In this document: one piece after another, positions 40,865-52,546 of the stretch
How positions within the stretch are numbered: position 1 is the first letter of the stretch
Layout: the number at the start of each line of letters is the position of its first letter
Origin: Micrasema longulum
Taxonomy: Eukaryota; Arthropoda; Insecta; Trichoptera; Brachycentridae
Direction: 5' to 3'
Length of the DNA stretch: 64,000 nucleotides
Assembly: GCA_022494885.1 (NCBI GenBank)
Contig: JAGVSM010004530.1
Span: forward strand, 273,532 to 337,531
Translations under genes and position numbers: made by a program
Notes under the pieces: generated by a model
Told to the model about the DNA's origin: nothing
The model's database searches: none
What the model saw: the letters and a program-made list of their open reading frames with translations, nothing else

Positions 40865-42100
40865 TGTGAGAGATGAGGTGAACGATAAATTGTCAACAAA
40901 AATTCTTAAGGCAATTTAATTTTAAGACAATTGCAGTTTGGAAATATATTCTCTTTAGTGGGTGTTAAAATTTCACTCTTAATGTAAATCACGATTCCGT
41001 CATATTGTATTATATTATTTTTCGTATTGTAACATGCACAGTTATGAATTCATCCAGCACTTGTACAAAATTGTAATGTTAGAATCGCAATTCAGGTCTG
41101 TCATAGTTAACATCAGGTTATCAAAAGTTTTATTAGAACTTTTAATGTTTATTGCAAACATTTTAAATAATTGCGTACCTATATATTCCCTTACACTTCC
41201 AGGTATCGATGTTTCTATAAGTGGAATGATCCAAAAGTTGTCTATAACGTCTTGAAATTTACGCCAGAGGAATAGAATACTCCATAGTTTGTTCATTATT
41301 AGGTGGTTGAATTTTTAAGCCATTCTTTAAATCGTGTTCAACTGACGATATGCAGAAATATTTGAAAACTACTATTGAGAATTTGAGGGCCATGACAAGG
41401 AAGTACTGAAGGAAACATAACATAATAGGGGTACAACATGAGGTACGGTAACACACAGCGCAGCACATAGGTCGTTACTGACTGTGTTTCCATCCTGATA
41501 GCATAACAATAAAAATACAATAAATAAAAACTGTAAATAAGTAAATATCCATTATCGTGGCAAGAAAATGTCTCCATCGTGAAAGCATAACCGTAACACT
41601 AAAATACAACAAAACAGTAAATACACAACAAAATATCAATAACATACGAATACTAACATTATAACATTTCATCTTGCCTAGGAAGTACGTGGCGGAAGAC
41701 ATTTGTCCGCAACATCCAAAATTTCTAACCGCTATTTTCTATTAAGTATTCTAACTTAAAATATTATTTGCATAAACGTGTATTATATCAAAAGTGCTAT
41801 TTTTTATCAAACAAAGGATATCCATTTTGAGAGAAACAATAACGCGACGGACGATTGTAGACGCCGTCATTATCGTTTTACTTCGTAAAAAAATAATCCT
41901 TCATTCAAATTGAAATCGATTGACCGATACATCCAATCTAGCCAAAAATCGGATTTGACAAATTTCGTTTGACGGGCATTGTGAAAACACGGAGCGATAT
42001 CCATTTATAAGCCGCTATTTGTATGTCAATTTAGTTTTAGTTGAATTTTTCGCTCACATTCATTATAACATGAAAGAATATTTTATAAATATGTTCAAAT
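40865..42100. other. Gene-free region with a tandem duplication
   Basis: Two similar segments, TTTCCATCCTGATAGCATAA (about 41487) and TCTCCATCGTGAAAGCATAA (about 41571), are about 84 bp apart with related downstream sequence. The minus-strand frames here (41259-41702) are translations of this AT-rich duplication and match no family I know. Confidence 0.45.
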
Positions 42101-42108
42101 TTTCATGC

Positions 42109-42415
42109 TCATTTCTATAACCGCACCCAGTGGTGCATAAGGCATTGCATTTGTAAATGCAGGGTATTTTGATAACCTGTTACATGAAGAGATGAAGGTG
42201 AGGTAATCAGCCTTACTTTCCAGGGCCCGTATTACAATGGGAAGTTATCATTTATCTTCAATTTTATCAACAAAGTAACAACCCTGCTAGGAATTGAACC
42301 TGGGACCATGGCCAGCGAACGCGAATTGATCTCATTTAGATAACCTCTTTTAGAATTTTTACCTGATAGTAGCGATCGAGTCAAAAACGCTCGTCCAGGG
42401 TTTCGGCTCTTTTTC
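42109..42415 (-). mobile_element. SINE-A with 5' block, diverged
   Basis: Left: GCACCCAGTGGTGCATAAGG and AGGTGAGGTAATCAGCC (3' end, antisense). Right: the head with B box AGGAATTGAACCTGGGACC (42280-42298). Then the 5' block antisense: TTTTTACCTGATAGTAGCGA, TCGAGTCAAAAACGC (about 42357-42391). The 107-codon minus frame across it is not a gene. Confidence 0.65.
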
Positions 42416-42484
42416 ACATGCAGAACTGCATTTAAAGTCCGCCCGGGCATGGACAATTTAAATTTAAGTGTAGAATCAACAATA

Positions 42485-42900
42485 TTTTGAGTTTGTCCAA
42501 ATTTTTGAAGACAAGGACTGAATTCAACTCCCTGGGGAGCTGTTAACATTAACATATTACAACAGAGGTGAAGAACATTCGGACAAACTTAAAATATTGT
42601 TGATAAATCCACCTGGTCCATGAAAAAGTACAGAAATTGAAAAAAAAAAAACAAATTTCAGGCGTTACCTAGTATGTGGGTGAAATAATTCAATTAGATG
42701 AATCTCGCCCGCATAAATAAAGGTTTCAGCTCTTTAACTTCACAAACATCAACAGATGAAAGAATTGAAGGAATATTGTTGTTCAAATATGGGCAGAATG
42801 GCGAATGTTACACAGTGCGTAATGTGGCCTCTTAAACCAGCCAATGACAGGTCATATATTACCTTCTCTAAAATATTCTTCATCTATGTTGTAATATGTT
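42485..42900 (+). repeat. Fold-back repeat with outer block
   Basis: Outer block ATTCAACTCCCTGGGGAGCT (about 42522-42541), inverted relative to 10.86 kb; left-arm piece AACATATTACAACAGAGGTG; TTTGTCC/GGACAAA-type inverted pair around CAATATTTTGAG (42479) and AAAATATTGTTG (42591); interior TTCAGGCGTTACCTAGTATG and CCAGCCAATGACAGGTCATA. Right arm shortened. Confidence 0.65.
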
Positions 42901-42904
42901 TAGT

Positions 42905-43760
42905 TTAAAACTTCAAGCCCAAGAAGCCCCGGCCGGCATTTCGGATCTCAGAACCGGATGCCGCATGCAGTAGACAACCGTACTAAACGGCACATTATAA
43001 TATGTATTTACCCCTTTATTTATCACATACGGATGAATTAACAACTTGTTTACTATTTACATTAATTTACAAAATATATTTCGACGTATGAATATTCCAG
43101 GTGTTGCCCGTAGAAAGGTTTACCAGCATTAAGGGGATGCGATAGTTTGTGTTGACACCGGTGCTGGGTATTCCGTTTACCGTATACCCCGATCATTAGG
43201 CTGAATTTAGGACTATGGCCTCAAAGGAACTCATTATTAGCCCATTCGTTGTTAAGTCTGGGTACTTGAGCATTCTGGGAGAGGTTTTCCTACATATATT
43301 AACCATTTTGATAAATACTTCGCATAAAATTATAACAGCGCGCAGCGGTGAAAACTTATGAAAGTTACGAGGTAATATTTTTACTAGTTTGTACTTGTTT
43401 GTAAATTAGCTTTGTTTTAAATCTATAAGATTCTGTGTACATTCTTTAGATTTCGACCATTTTTAATTGAGTTATTGTTTTAGGTGTTTTAATTAATAAT
43501 TTGAATTTTATAATGTAAACGCGTGCATTCTGTTCTACGACTCCAAATTATATAAACGCATACATTATTCAGGTTTTAAATGATTTTATTTCATGAAAAT
43601 AACTCAACACGTTACAGTAATAACGTTATTACTGTATTAAATTATATTATTTACTTTTCACGAACACATTGACTGTACCATAAACAAATCTATTAAACTC
43701 CTTGACTTCTTTAATAGAGCTGCGCCTGATTATGATAGTGTACCTTTATTTGATAATTTG
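42905..43760. other. Unassigned region with GC-richer stretch
   Basis: Bases 42915-43280 are GC-richer (CCGGCCGGCATTTCGG, CACCGGTGCTGGG), with no frame or repeat that I recognise. Confidence 0.4.
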
Positions 43761-43765
43761 CCCTT

Positions 43766-43905
43766 GGCGGCCTCCGTGGTGTAGCGGTGTAGACGCTTGA
43801 CACAAAAATTGAATTTGATTTTTCTCAGGACTGGGTGTTCTATGCTGTAATTCACCGCCGTAATTGGGTCTCTTGGCCTGTTGTGGTGCAAAAAAAAAAA
43901 AAAAA
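43766..43905 (+). mobile_element. SINE-B, sense copy with deleted B box
   Basis: Head GGCGGCCTCCGTGGTGTAGC and GTGTAGACGCTTGAC, then directly ACAAAAATTGAATTTG; the 40-bp segment with the B box present in the facing copy is missing. Body TCTCAGGACTGGGTGTTC, TAATTGGGTCTCTTGGCCTG, then an A15-type tail. Confidence 0.7.
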
Positions 43906-43949
43906 CATTTTTTATATATTTTTATACTAGATTTATATTTATATTTATT

Positions 43950-44116
43950 TTGTACTACAACAGGTCAGGAGGCCCAATTACAGTGGTAAATTACATCACA
44001 GAACACCCAGGCTTGAGAAAAATCACATTTTAATTTTTGTGTTCTCACCGAGAATCGAATCCGGAACCTTCCGTGCGTGAGTCAAGCGTCTTGACCACTA
44101 CACTATGGAGACCGCC
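43950..44116 (-). mobile_element. SINE-B, antisense copy
   Basis: Minus-strand order: GGCGGTCTCCATAGTGTAGT (A box region), GGTCAAGACGCTTGACTC, GGTTCCGGATTCGATTCTC (B box), then AAGCCTGGGTGTTCTGTGAT, TGTAATTGGGCCTCCTGACC, TGTTGTAGTACAAAATAAAT. It faces the sense copy tail-to-tail, giving a roughly 130-bp imperfect inverted repeat. Confidence 0.75.
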
Positions 44117-44119
44117 TTA

Positions 44120-44600
44120 AAACGCTTAACTGCTCGTTGATTCATCCCATTCTTAAATACACCTCTGAATTAGGTTATCTTCGCATGTTATTCATATTAA
44201 TAACATTGAGTCTTTTCAGCATAAATTTTTAAGGAAAAATGCTTACAAATAAGAAATGCACAAAATATACTAATTATTTTCAGAATAATAATAAAGATTA
44301 CTTGAATGATAAGGGTAAAGATTGAGTTAAAAAAAGTGAGTGAAGATAAGAAACTGATTGTTTTCAAAGAAAAGAAAAGAGAAAGTAAGAATATATATAT
44401 AAGTAATAAAATAAAATAACCTAAAATCAATTTACTATTATAAAAATTAAGATAAGACATTTGATTTCAGAAACACAGTAGTATTTTTTAAATAATCATT
44501 TGTTTTATCATAATAAATGACAATATCACCTTTTTTATATTCATATTACGATATATTATACATAGAATAATACCATAGTAAATTTCTCATGTAGTATTAA
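44120..44600. other. AT-rich spacer
   Basis: The hydrophobic 87-codon minus frame (44197-44460) is AT-driven and unrecognised. Nothing else seen. Confidence 0.45.
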
Positions 44601-44607
44601 ATACTTC

Positions 44608-44761
44608 ATCATAATCATTCCCTTTCCGTATCTAAAGGTTCATAGGACACTGCATTGGCACACCAATCCCAGCGTATCTTGATCATTTTTGTTACATAAA
44701 GGTAAGATTATCAGTCTCACGCTTCAGGTACCAGTCCAGGGACTATGAAATATTTTTAGTA
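44608..44761 (-). mobile_element. SINE-A, 3' half
   Basis: ATCATAATCATTCCCTTTCC, CACTGCATTGGCACACCAAT, ATAAAGGTAAGATTATCAGT, CCAGTCCAGGGACTATGAAA; head absent, cut at an A-run. Confidence 0.75.
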
Positions 44762-44764
44762 TGA

Positions 44765-45355
44765 AAAAAAAAATACACACAATTTTTTTATTTATTTTCA
44801 TATTCTATATAAATCATTGCTATATATAGTTTTAAAAAAACACACTTAAGAAAATAAACAAATGAAAAAAAATACAAAATGTGAGTTGAAATTTTTTTCA
44901 GTAAAAATAAAATATGACAAAAAGTTAATGTATCAGATTTTGGTGAATTTGATGTAATTTTCTTTTATAAATATTCCCAGTTATTCCGTCAAACGCTCGT
45001 TTGTTAGGTGGGTACGATGTTTTGATTTTATAAACGTCAAAAGCGAGTGAAGAGATTAACAGCATTTCGAAAGAAAAACCGGCGATAGTACAAATATAAT
45101 GTGGAATGTAAATATCAATATATTTATCAGGAGACGGGTGCAGCCACACTTAACCCAACGTAGAGCCAAATGCGGCTCTTGGCGTCGCATTGTCCCACAT
45201 TTGTATTGGACTATTAATACAATGTCGGTCCTGAGAAAGTTCCGTGCTACAGGAAACTAGGTATACCCTTTTTCTCACTCGCGTTAAAAATTAAAGCATC
45301 TAATTGTTTTGTCATTTTTCATCTAAATTTTTCGAAAATGTATTTAAAAAAAAAA
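44765..45355. other. Gene-free region
   Basis: Nothing coding. ACATTTGTATT / AATACAATGT (about 45199-45225) is a small imperfect hairpin within a GC-richer patch (45120-45260). Confidence 0.4.
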
Positions 45356-45359
45356 TGTT

Positions 45360-45600
45360 TTCATAAAAAAGAACTTTTTTGCATGACGTCACTAGTTCTT
45401 CCGAATCAATCAATGACAGAATACTGTGATAAATTTTCGATACTCGGGAAGCCAATTCACCAATCAGTAGAACTCACTGAAGAGAACTTGTGACGTCACA
45501 GGCGGAGTAATTTCAAAATCAGAAAACTTGCGCTGATAAAACGATACGATAAAAATTTTCAAATAAAAAAAACCTCTGAACTTCCTCATTTTATTTCATC
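45360..45600 (-). mobile_element. MITE-like element with CRE core (copy 4)
   Basis: Antisense orientation: two CRE sites, TGACGTCA (45384-45391 and 45492-45499), two CCAAT strings (about 45450-45466), AGGCGGAGTAATTTCAAAAT, TTGCGCTGATAAAACGATAC, and the terminus TCTGAACTTCCTCATTTTAT (about 45574-45593). Confidence 0.65.
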
Positions 45601-45619
45601 TAATTCTGAGCTAATCAGA

Positions 45620-47360
45620 GATTTTACAGTTTATTCTGTATTCGGGAAATATTAATTTTAAGTTAAATTGTGTGTATAATGCTGCCATCATAAAACTATC
45701 AATTCAAACAATATCTGCATATTTCCAAAGCTCCGGGATATAAACTTTTGAAGGAGCGTATGTTATATGCTAAGTTCATTTTGATGTGTAAGCTTTTTGA
45801 GTTCAGTTCTCTTGAATGCGAGATTGTCATAATATATAGCCGAGGGTTGTGGTAAAGCGTGCTTGAGATTTTATTCATGTTAGTAAGAATACTGTTTCCC
45901 CCATTTGATATCACGATATGTGATTCTTTCGAGATCGAATTAGAGATGGGCATTTAAGTTTTTTGTAAAAATGCTAATAACAGTTACCGTTTCACAAATT
46001 AAGCTGTTTCGTGAAGACGTTTAAAAAAAAGAATTTAGTGCAGCGGGTGACCCCCCTCCCCCTAAATTTTTTTCTCAATTTAAGTAAATAAAATATTTTT
46101 TTTGGCTTCCCATTTCCCTTATTGTATTAAATTTTATGTTACGAATAAAAAAAATAAAAAAAGGTTTTTTCATTGCTCAATTTTTGAAAATTAAGGAACA
46201 AAAAATTACTAATATTCTTGTAAGTTTTTTAATTTTTTAAATAATTATTTAATGTATTTTATACAACCCTTATTTAATGGAACAACATTAATATTTTTTT
46301 GCTTAAAACTATTTAAATGCAAATAGAGACCTTTGAATTCACAAAATGTCATTTTATTTATAAATATAATTATGTTTGCATTCGAATTAAATATACTTAA
46401 TTTTTAATTTAATATTTATAATAAATTATCCACGTTAAATATTCAATATTTATTTACAATTTTCAAGTGTAAACGTTTGAAACACGTGTAAATTGGGCAT
46501 GATTTTTTACTTATATCGTTTATAGGACTTTACACTAAAATTAAGCCACTAAGTCAACTTAGAATTCCTTTTAATCAAACGGCAGAGTCGACGTTTTAAA
46601 GAAATTGTGCACTTAAGTGTCTATTTACTGTATGTAAATTCATACAATGTTGTATTAAGTTGAGATGGGTGGGTCAAAAACGTAAAAACTAACACCCTAA
46701 TAATATTTTTAAACAGGTTTCTTTGAAATGCAGTTGTTTTTAAACGGTGTTGGCTTACAGTTTATTTAAAATGGTGAAGTTTTCTCGTTTTTTTTAATGG
46801 CTTAAAAATCTAGTTATGACACTTTCAGTTTAATTTGCTAGAAACACCTTCAGATTTTGGTGTTATTTGTATAACGGTAACGACTACAACTTCGTGCTGT
46901 TTAAATGTTCGAATTTTAAGATACAGAATAAGGATGGACAAAGTCATGTGACTGCGCAAGTGAGGGGTGGAGTAAAGACGAGCCGGGGAGATTTAATGTG
47001 TATATGTGGAGATACTTTTTTCTTGGCAGATTACAATACGAGTAGGTAGGTATTATGGATAAAGATTTGAAGTTAGGGAAAAGCGCAGTACGGTGTGGCG
47101 GGGCGTTGAATTCTTCGCGCTAAGCAAAATGTTTTTTTTTACTTCTGCCTTTTTAAACGATTTAATTTATTTTTGTTAAACTGTTTTAAGTGTTTTGGAA
47201 GGGTAACTGTTTTAAAACAGTAGTTACAATTTTTTTTCCACCTCTAGTTCAAATCACAATTTACATTTATGACGTGTTTTACCAAACCCTTAAAATATAT
47301 TTATTTATTCATGTTTCAATTATTATTATATGTCTCAGAAGATGAATAATACAGTTCTGT
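45620..47360. other. Gene-free AT-rich region
   Basis: No gene or repeat recognised. A GC-richer stretch at 46920-47110 contains a 60-codon frame without motifs. Confidence 0.4.
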
Positions 47361-47364
47361 GTTT

Positions 47365-47705
47365 AAAATAGAGCTGAAACCATGGCTTTTGACTCGATGA
47401 CTACATTTAGGTAAACATCCTGATAAAGGAAATCCAGTGAAGATAAATCTGCCTCACAGTGTAGTAATTTGCGCATTCGCCTACCGTGCTTGAGGTCCGG
47501 GGTTTGATTTCTGGCAAGGAAGACGTGAAGTTTTGATTTTAATCGTGATTATGTACTGCAGTAGTTAGTTGCTCTTGGACTAAAATCTAAAGCGAAAGAC
47601 CTAAGCGCTTCTTAAATTCCATGTAACAAAAATGATTCAGATACGTTACAATTGAAGCACCAATGCAGTGTTATATAGACCAGCGGGTGTTTAATAGGAT
47701 AGTAA
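47365..47705 (+). mobile_element. SINE-A with 5' block, full-length
   Basis: 5' block GAGCTGAAACCATGGC, TTTTGACTCGATGACTAC, TTTAGGTAAACATCC; head GCCTCACAGTGTAGTAATTT; B box GGTCCGGGGTTTGATTTC; 3' part CACCAATGCAGTGTTATATA. Diverged at the triplet tail. Confidence 0.7.
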
Positions 47706-47935
47706 TGAAAATTATATTTTTTGTAACACAGTGAACTTGAGAAATTTTTGAGATTCATTGTCTAATTTTCTTAACGATGTATGATTAAATGCAGAATTGT
47801 CCTGATTACAATTGGAAGTAACAGAGTTATCTTTAAAAGAGAAATATGTCTTTTTTACAACTATGAATTAATAAGGGTTTGTAAAATACTTTTGAATAAA
47901 AATAATTATAAAATAGGCTCATTAGTAGCGTAAAA

Positions 47936-48010
47936 AATATATCTACATATAAAAATAAATCGCCAAGTCATGTCTCGCAAAAACTCGAAAACAGCTGTAC
48001 AGATTTAAGT
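47936..48010 (+). repeat. Copy of a widespread insect repeat start
   Basis: ATATATCTACATATAAAAAT, then TCTCGCAAAAACTCGAAAAC, AGCTGTACAGATTTAAGTTC. I recognise a similar 'TATATATAAAAATGAAT ... TCTCGCTAAAACTCGAGAACGGCTGxACCGATTT' start from many insect genomes; I cannot name its class with certainty. The 94-codon minus frame over it is not a gene. Confidence 0.45.
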
Positions 48011-48014
48011 TCAG

Positions 48015-48940
48015 TTTTTTGAAAAAAAAATCTAATTTACGTCCTCTAGGTTTACAAATAAAAACATCTTTAATATATAAATTGTAAAAAAAGTTAAAAT
48101 ACATGAAATGTGTTTTTATCGATTTTACAGGGTTGCATTCGTCAAAAATGCAAAAAATAAAAAATTTAGAAGATGTTGTTTGTTTGTAAATTAAAAAAAT
48201 TGGTACTTCAACGTTTACAAACAGCAATTATTTTTAATGGATACTGAATTAATTCATTTCCCTTCAATTTCTTGATTGTTAATGGATTTTTGGTAATGTG
48301 TAAATAGTTCTATCTGCTGTTTTCGGGCGCACGGCATACAAACTATTTTTAAAAAACGCAAAACGTACTGATTTTGATATATTATTTTGATACTCTGTCT
48401 AAATACATGCAGTTGTCTTTTTCGCACAGTATCGGAGAGGCATCGCAAGACAGTGACAGCAAAACAATATTCGGATACCTATTTATCAATAGGGTAGCCC
48501 AGAGGCAGTCAGACCCCATCTAAACGTTTGGGCCAACAGAATAAAATACGGCTGTCAATCCGCCATTGTTGTGTCATCGTTGCACTGTCAAAAAACCTCT
48601 TTGAAAAGTGAAAAGCTTAATTAGCGTTAACCTGGTTTATTAGGTGTGTTATTGCGTGTTTATTGAGCTACGTGTACTGAAGTCAATAAGTACTAATACG
48701 ATTAAGAAATAATTTGGCAAATTCATGCATCATGAAGTGTTGGAGAATTGGTGGAATTATGTTGAGGTTATTATATTTGCGGCTCGTAAGAACGTTTAAA
48801 CTTTTAGCCTGGTACCAAAAACGTGACTAATAGCGCCATTTTTTTTAAATATTACAAATTAAAAAACATTTTCTCACGAGGCACACGAACAGTCGCAAAA
48901 CGGGGCATACGGACCCCATACTTTGTAAGGATTTTTAAAA
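48015..48940. other. Gene-free region
   Basis: A less AT-rich patch at 48480-48600 (TCAATCCGCCATTGTTGTGT) is unassigned; a 5' UTR-like string but no following gene. Confidence 0.35.
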
Positions 48941-48941
48941 T

Positions 48942-49425
48942 GATTTATTTGTATATTTTTTTATTTATTTTTTTATTTATTTGGATAACCAACAGCTATA
49001 ATTATATCATATTTATATAACAAAACAAATAACAAATAAGCCAATTACAGGTTTTCACAAGTAGCATCACAGTAAGTTAAAAAAGATTCTCGAACATAAA
49101 ATGAATAGTAGTTAAATGTAAATTTAAAAGAAAAGAAGAAAATACTACGAGTTATTTCGAAAGCAAACGCCGCACGTTATTAAGATTATTTTCAAATAAA
49201 TCTATGTTAAATGATTTATTTATTACATTAAAATTATTAAAAGTTCGCCATAAATATGAATTTTGCCTATAATTAGATGAAACAAGAGGTATGTGAAGAA
49301 GAGGGTTATTTCTTAAAACTTTGGAAGGAACATTAATAGAAAGTTTGCAAAGTAGTTCAGGACAGTTTTGGTTGGGATATGGTCCGTAATAGACCAAAGA
49401 CGTCTTATCGCTGCTCTTGAGATGA
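48942..49425 (-). pseudogene. 5'-truncated LINE: polymerase C-terminus with TAAA-type tail
   Basis: The minus-strand frame reads QNCPELLCKLSINVPSKVLR, NNPLLHIPLVSSNYRQNSYL, then WRTFNNFN and NIDLFENNLNNVRRLL, matching position for position the tail of the LINE at 4.1 kb (VPSLLGQVKFNIPTRRLR ... NYGLNSPMTRLCRIVN ... DFFGLSLQRFKRAL). The 3' UTR ends with CCAAATAAATAAAA-type sequence (about 48945-48983). Its 5' end abuts the pogo-like remnant. Confidence 0.75.
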
Positions 49426-50355
49426 CGAGGCAATGCAAGCAGCCATAAAGGTTCTAAAACTTTGCGAAATGCCTCTTAAGATAGCAGCGACCACATAAGA
49501 TTATGTGGTGCCAAGAAATACACTCAGTAGGCGAGTGTTAACAAATCAAAATATGCCAAAATTAAAAGATCGCACTGCCTGGGATGTAGATAGCGAGATT
49601 TAAATGGTGGAATACTTAAAAACCTGGATAAAATCGGGTATGACTTCAACTTTCGGGTTTTGCGTCATCTTGTTCATCGTTTTGTTTTGGTGAACGGAAT
49701 AGCTGGAAAAAATTGGTGCAGGAATTTTATGAAAAGGAATCGTTGCCTAAGTGTACGCATTGCTAAAGGTTTGTCACACGTAGGGGCAAAAGAATCAACG
49801 AGCGCTGCGGCTGCTAAATTTTATTATAACCTCTCTAAGATGATGACGAAACTACCCTCCTGTGCCCGTTGCTCCCGTATACTGCAGCTTCTTCTTTTGC
49901 AATTTTGCCCAATACTCTTATGCTCACTGCACCACCGTGTATCTCTCCATTGCCTCTTTCTGCTTCACCATTACCGTATTTATAAGTACCAGTACACCAA
50001 AAAATGTATTTCAATCATTTGATCATATCAGCCTCCAACCAAGCACTTTTAGAGGCACCGGTGTATTTGGAAGAGGGTGCAAGAAGACTTCATCAAGAAT
50101 TTTGATGTCGAAATTTTTTATTTTGGAAGTCGAAAATAAAAAAAGAGCCCGCAAAGAAAAGGAAAATAAAAACAAACAAAAAACTGCCGCAGTACACAAT
50201 CTCAATCTGAATTTTGCGCATACTGTAGGAAGTGATACTTTGATGAAAAAGAATGGGTGCAGTGCACTGACTATTGAAATTGGTATCATTAAGAGTGTGA
50301 TGCCAATGGAGAAGACCCAAGTTTCAGATGCATTCAATGTGAAAACGATGACTAA
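49425..50355 (+). pseudogene. pogo/jerky-like transposase, catalytic core deleted
   Basis: Three conserved parts survive. (1) A Pipsqueak-type HTH: MQAAIKVLKLCEMPLKIAAT, then DYVVPRNTLSRRVLTN (VPRxTLxxRV). (2) A CENP-B-type HTH: NGIAGKNWCRNFMKRN, LSVRIAKGLSHV, AAAAKFYYNLSKM (49680-49845). (3) A PHD-like finger: CAYCRK ... WVQCTDY ... NWYH ... C ... CIQC (50215-50355), interrupted by stops. The DDE domain that should lie between (2) and (3) is missing; about 350 bp of Leu/Ser-rich sequence is there instead. Several stops and frame changes: dead. Confidence 0.7.
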
Positions 50356-50374
50356 ATTTTTTTTGCACATTTGC

Positions 50375-51590
50375 TTCTTTTTTAAAAAATATTTTGTACT
50401 AGTCATTAATTTTATGGGTATAATAATAATAATAAATATAATAAACATTTTATATGATGCTATTTAATTTTTAGTACATATTATACAGATTTTTGACATT
50501 AAATTGCCGTATGCAAAACAAAAAACCTAAGGACGGTCCGTTTGCTCCTGGGTTACCATATTATCTGTCTTCACAATTTATGTTAACCGAAACACAAAAA
50601 AAATGTATGTGTACATATTTAATTTGGACTAAATACAATAATTGATAAAAAACTTTCGATTGTGTTCATGAAATTTAATTTAAACGAGTAATACTCAAAT
50701 CAAGCAAAATCAAAGCATTGTTGGGTTCAGCTCGTATTTTATAATTTTGAAATCCTGCGAAAATGCTTCATTCTATTGACATCCCACATTATAAGTCATA
50801 ATTCGCATGTTGACGTTTTGTCATTTCAGTACGTACTTAGTATAAAGAAACCGTCGAACATTATTACATCCGCGTTTATGGACATATACTAGTGATTTCA
50901 TAACTATTTTTTGTGTGTTATATCTGTAAAAAAGTTTATAATTACTGTATAAATACCCAGATGCACAGCGAATACAAATTAACAACGTAAAACCTAACTT
51001 TACTAAAAAATCTACGCTACTGTAAACGCCCATACAAATATTAAGAAAAAAAGGCGAAATTTGTCGACAAACATGAATGATATGACTGTTCAAAAATGTA
51101 ATAAATCGTTTTAGATAACCTGTAATTTAACACGTTTTGAAAGACAAATTATTCGCATTTTCATACCGAAAAATAGATTAAACTTCATAGATTTTAGAAT
51201 ATTTCAAATAATTATGTTAACTTCCTATTTAATCGGAACCCGAGAAAGGTGAACAGCTTAACTAAAAAGTTAATGCAGATGCATTAAAACCCATTCATTG
51301 CTTCTTAAAGCTATGCATATATTTTATCTTACAACGTGTGTTCAGTTTATTGCAGTTTCTTATCAAGGCAAAGTTTTGTTTCTGGAAATCTCAGAAGATA
51401 GTTTACACTGGGTCGCCATAAATCTTACGAGTCGAGTCATCTAAGTCCATTAACTTCTCTATAGGTTGTTTATATGCACAACGAAATTAAGTTTTGATTG
51501 TTTTTTTTTTGCATTAACATCTAGACTATTCGAATCGCAATTTAAAAGCTTTTGTAAAACCTTCTAACAATACACACAACTTGGTGATCA
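50375..51590. other. Gene-free AT-rich region
   Basis: ATAATAATAATAAATATAAT low-complexity at about 50420-50445. No coding or named repeat. Confidence 0.45.
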
Positions 51591-51594
51591 AATT

Positions 51595-52165
51595 TCTTTT
51601 TTTTTTTAATCATTCAAATAACAAATAAAAATACAATGTTACAACTAAATACAATTTTTTTACATTAATTAAATACATATATTTACATTTACGTTTCCCA
51701 TTACGTAAAAAAAAAAAAATTCTTGTGTACATAATGGGGAATGACGTCTTACAATAGTTTATTTTATTTTGATTAATAATATTTTTAGGATATATAAATT
51801 ACAAAAAAAATTATAAACTATGTTTTTAATCAGTGTTACATAAAGAAGAATTAAAGATGTAGCTTTTCACTTCTTTCTTAAATCTATTGTATTTCTGACT
51901 GTACTTTTTACTATCTGTTCATTTCATTAAAGAAACGGAAAGTAACGTAAAAATAAGTATAATAATGTTGTACTGTGGTTGTTTTCAATTTGGAAATTAA
52001 GATATTACCACCTGTTCTAGGTCGCGTGCTTACGTTTTGTGACCTAGAAATACTACTATTTATTTTGTTTTTATATATTTGAAGCATACTATTCTTTTTA
52101 TATAGCAATTTTATATCTACAACATTAAGTTTTTTAAATAATTGAACAGTGGGAAAAGTAGATAA
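51595..52165 (-). pseudogene. LINE polymerase C-terminus with poly(A) end
   Basis: The minus strand reads TVQLFKKLNVVDIKLLYKKN, SMLQIYKNK, then STRPRTGG ... YVTFRFFNEMNR. After a frameshift it gives SQKYNRFKKEVKSYIFN and ends at a TAA (about 51828). The layout (LxxLNVLxI ... STRxR ... FFNxL ... FKKEVKxYI) is that of LINE C-termini. The 3' end is a long A run (T's at 51591-51608 on the plus strand). Dead copy. Confidence 0.65.
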
Positions 52166-52174
52166 ATAATCTTT

Positions 52175-52495
52175 TTAAACGAATATTTCACATCGCACCA
52201 ACCACATGTTTTCTATTATTTCATTATAACAAATACTCAATTCATGTTCGCTCCCTGGAGCATGCGTTATCCAGGACATGATTTCAGGTCCTATGTCTGC
52301 AGCTAGCTTCCTTGTGTCCTCCCAAGTTAGGGCTGCGTCCCGCAGGACAAATGTAAACAGCTGAAAAACTGCCATGGTCGTTCAGGACTGCGAGAATCCT
52401 GATGCTTTGTAAAACAGGCAAGCGTGGCTTCGGGAGAGTGTTCTTAGTATATGACCTAGCCAGCCATGTCGCCTCCGCTTGATGACAGTTGTCAC
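52175..52495 (-). pseudogene. LINE polymerase C-terminal fragment
   Basis: The minus strand reads VTTVIKRRRHGWLGHILRTL, SRSHACLFYKASGF, a stop, and after a frame change LTWEDTRKLAADIGPE. This matches 'LxRRRWxWLGHVLRM ... GxxxxGRPxxTWRR ... LTWxExxxxAxDR', the end of many LINE polymerases. It differs in type from its neighbour at 51.6-52.2 kb. Confidence 0.65.
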
Positions 52496-52546
52496 CGGAT
52501 ATGTTTGCGTCCTTTGTATTATTTCAAAACTCCTAAAACAGTTTTA

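Noticed and set aside
42232..42555. 107-codon minus-strand frame
   Set aside because: It overlaps a SINE-A copy and the fold-back repeat; not a gene.
44197..44460. Hydrophobic 87-codon minus frame
   Set aside because: AT-driven composition yields Ile/Phe/Leu by chance.
48480..48620. Host promoter and 5' UTR
   Set aside because: Only a GCCATTG-type string and moderate GC; no following coding sequence or donor.
50023..50448. 141-codon minus-strand frame
   Set aside because: Antisense to the pogo-like remnant and its A-rich tail.
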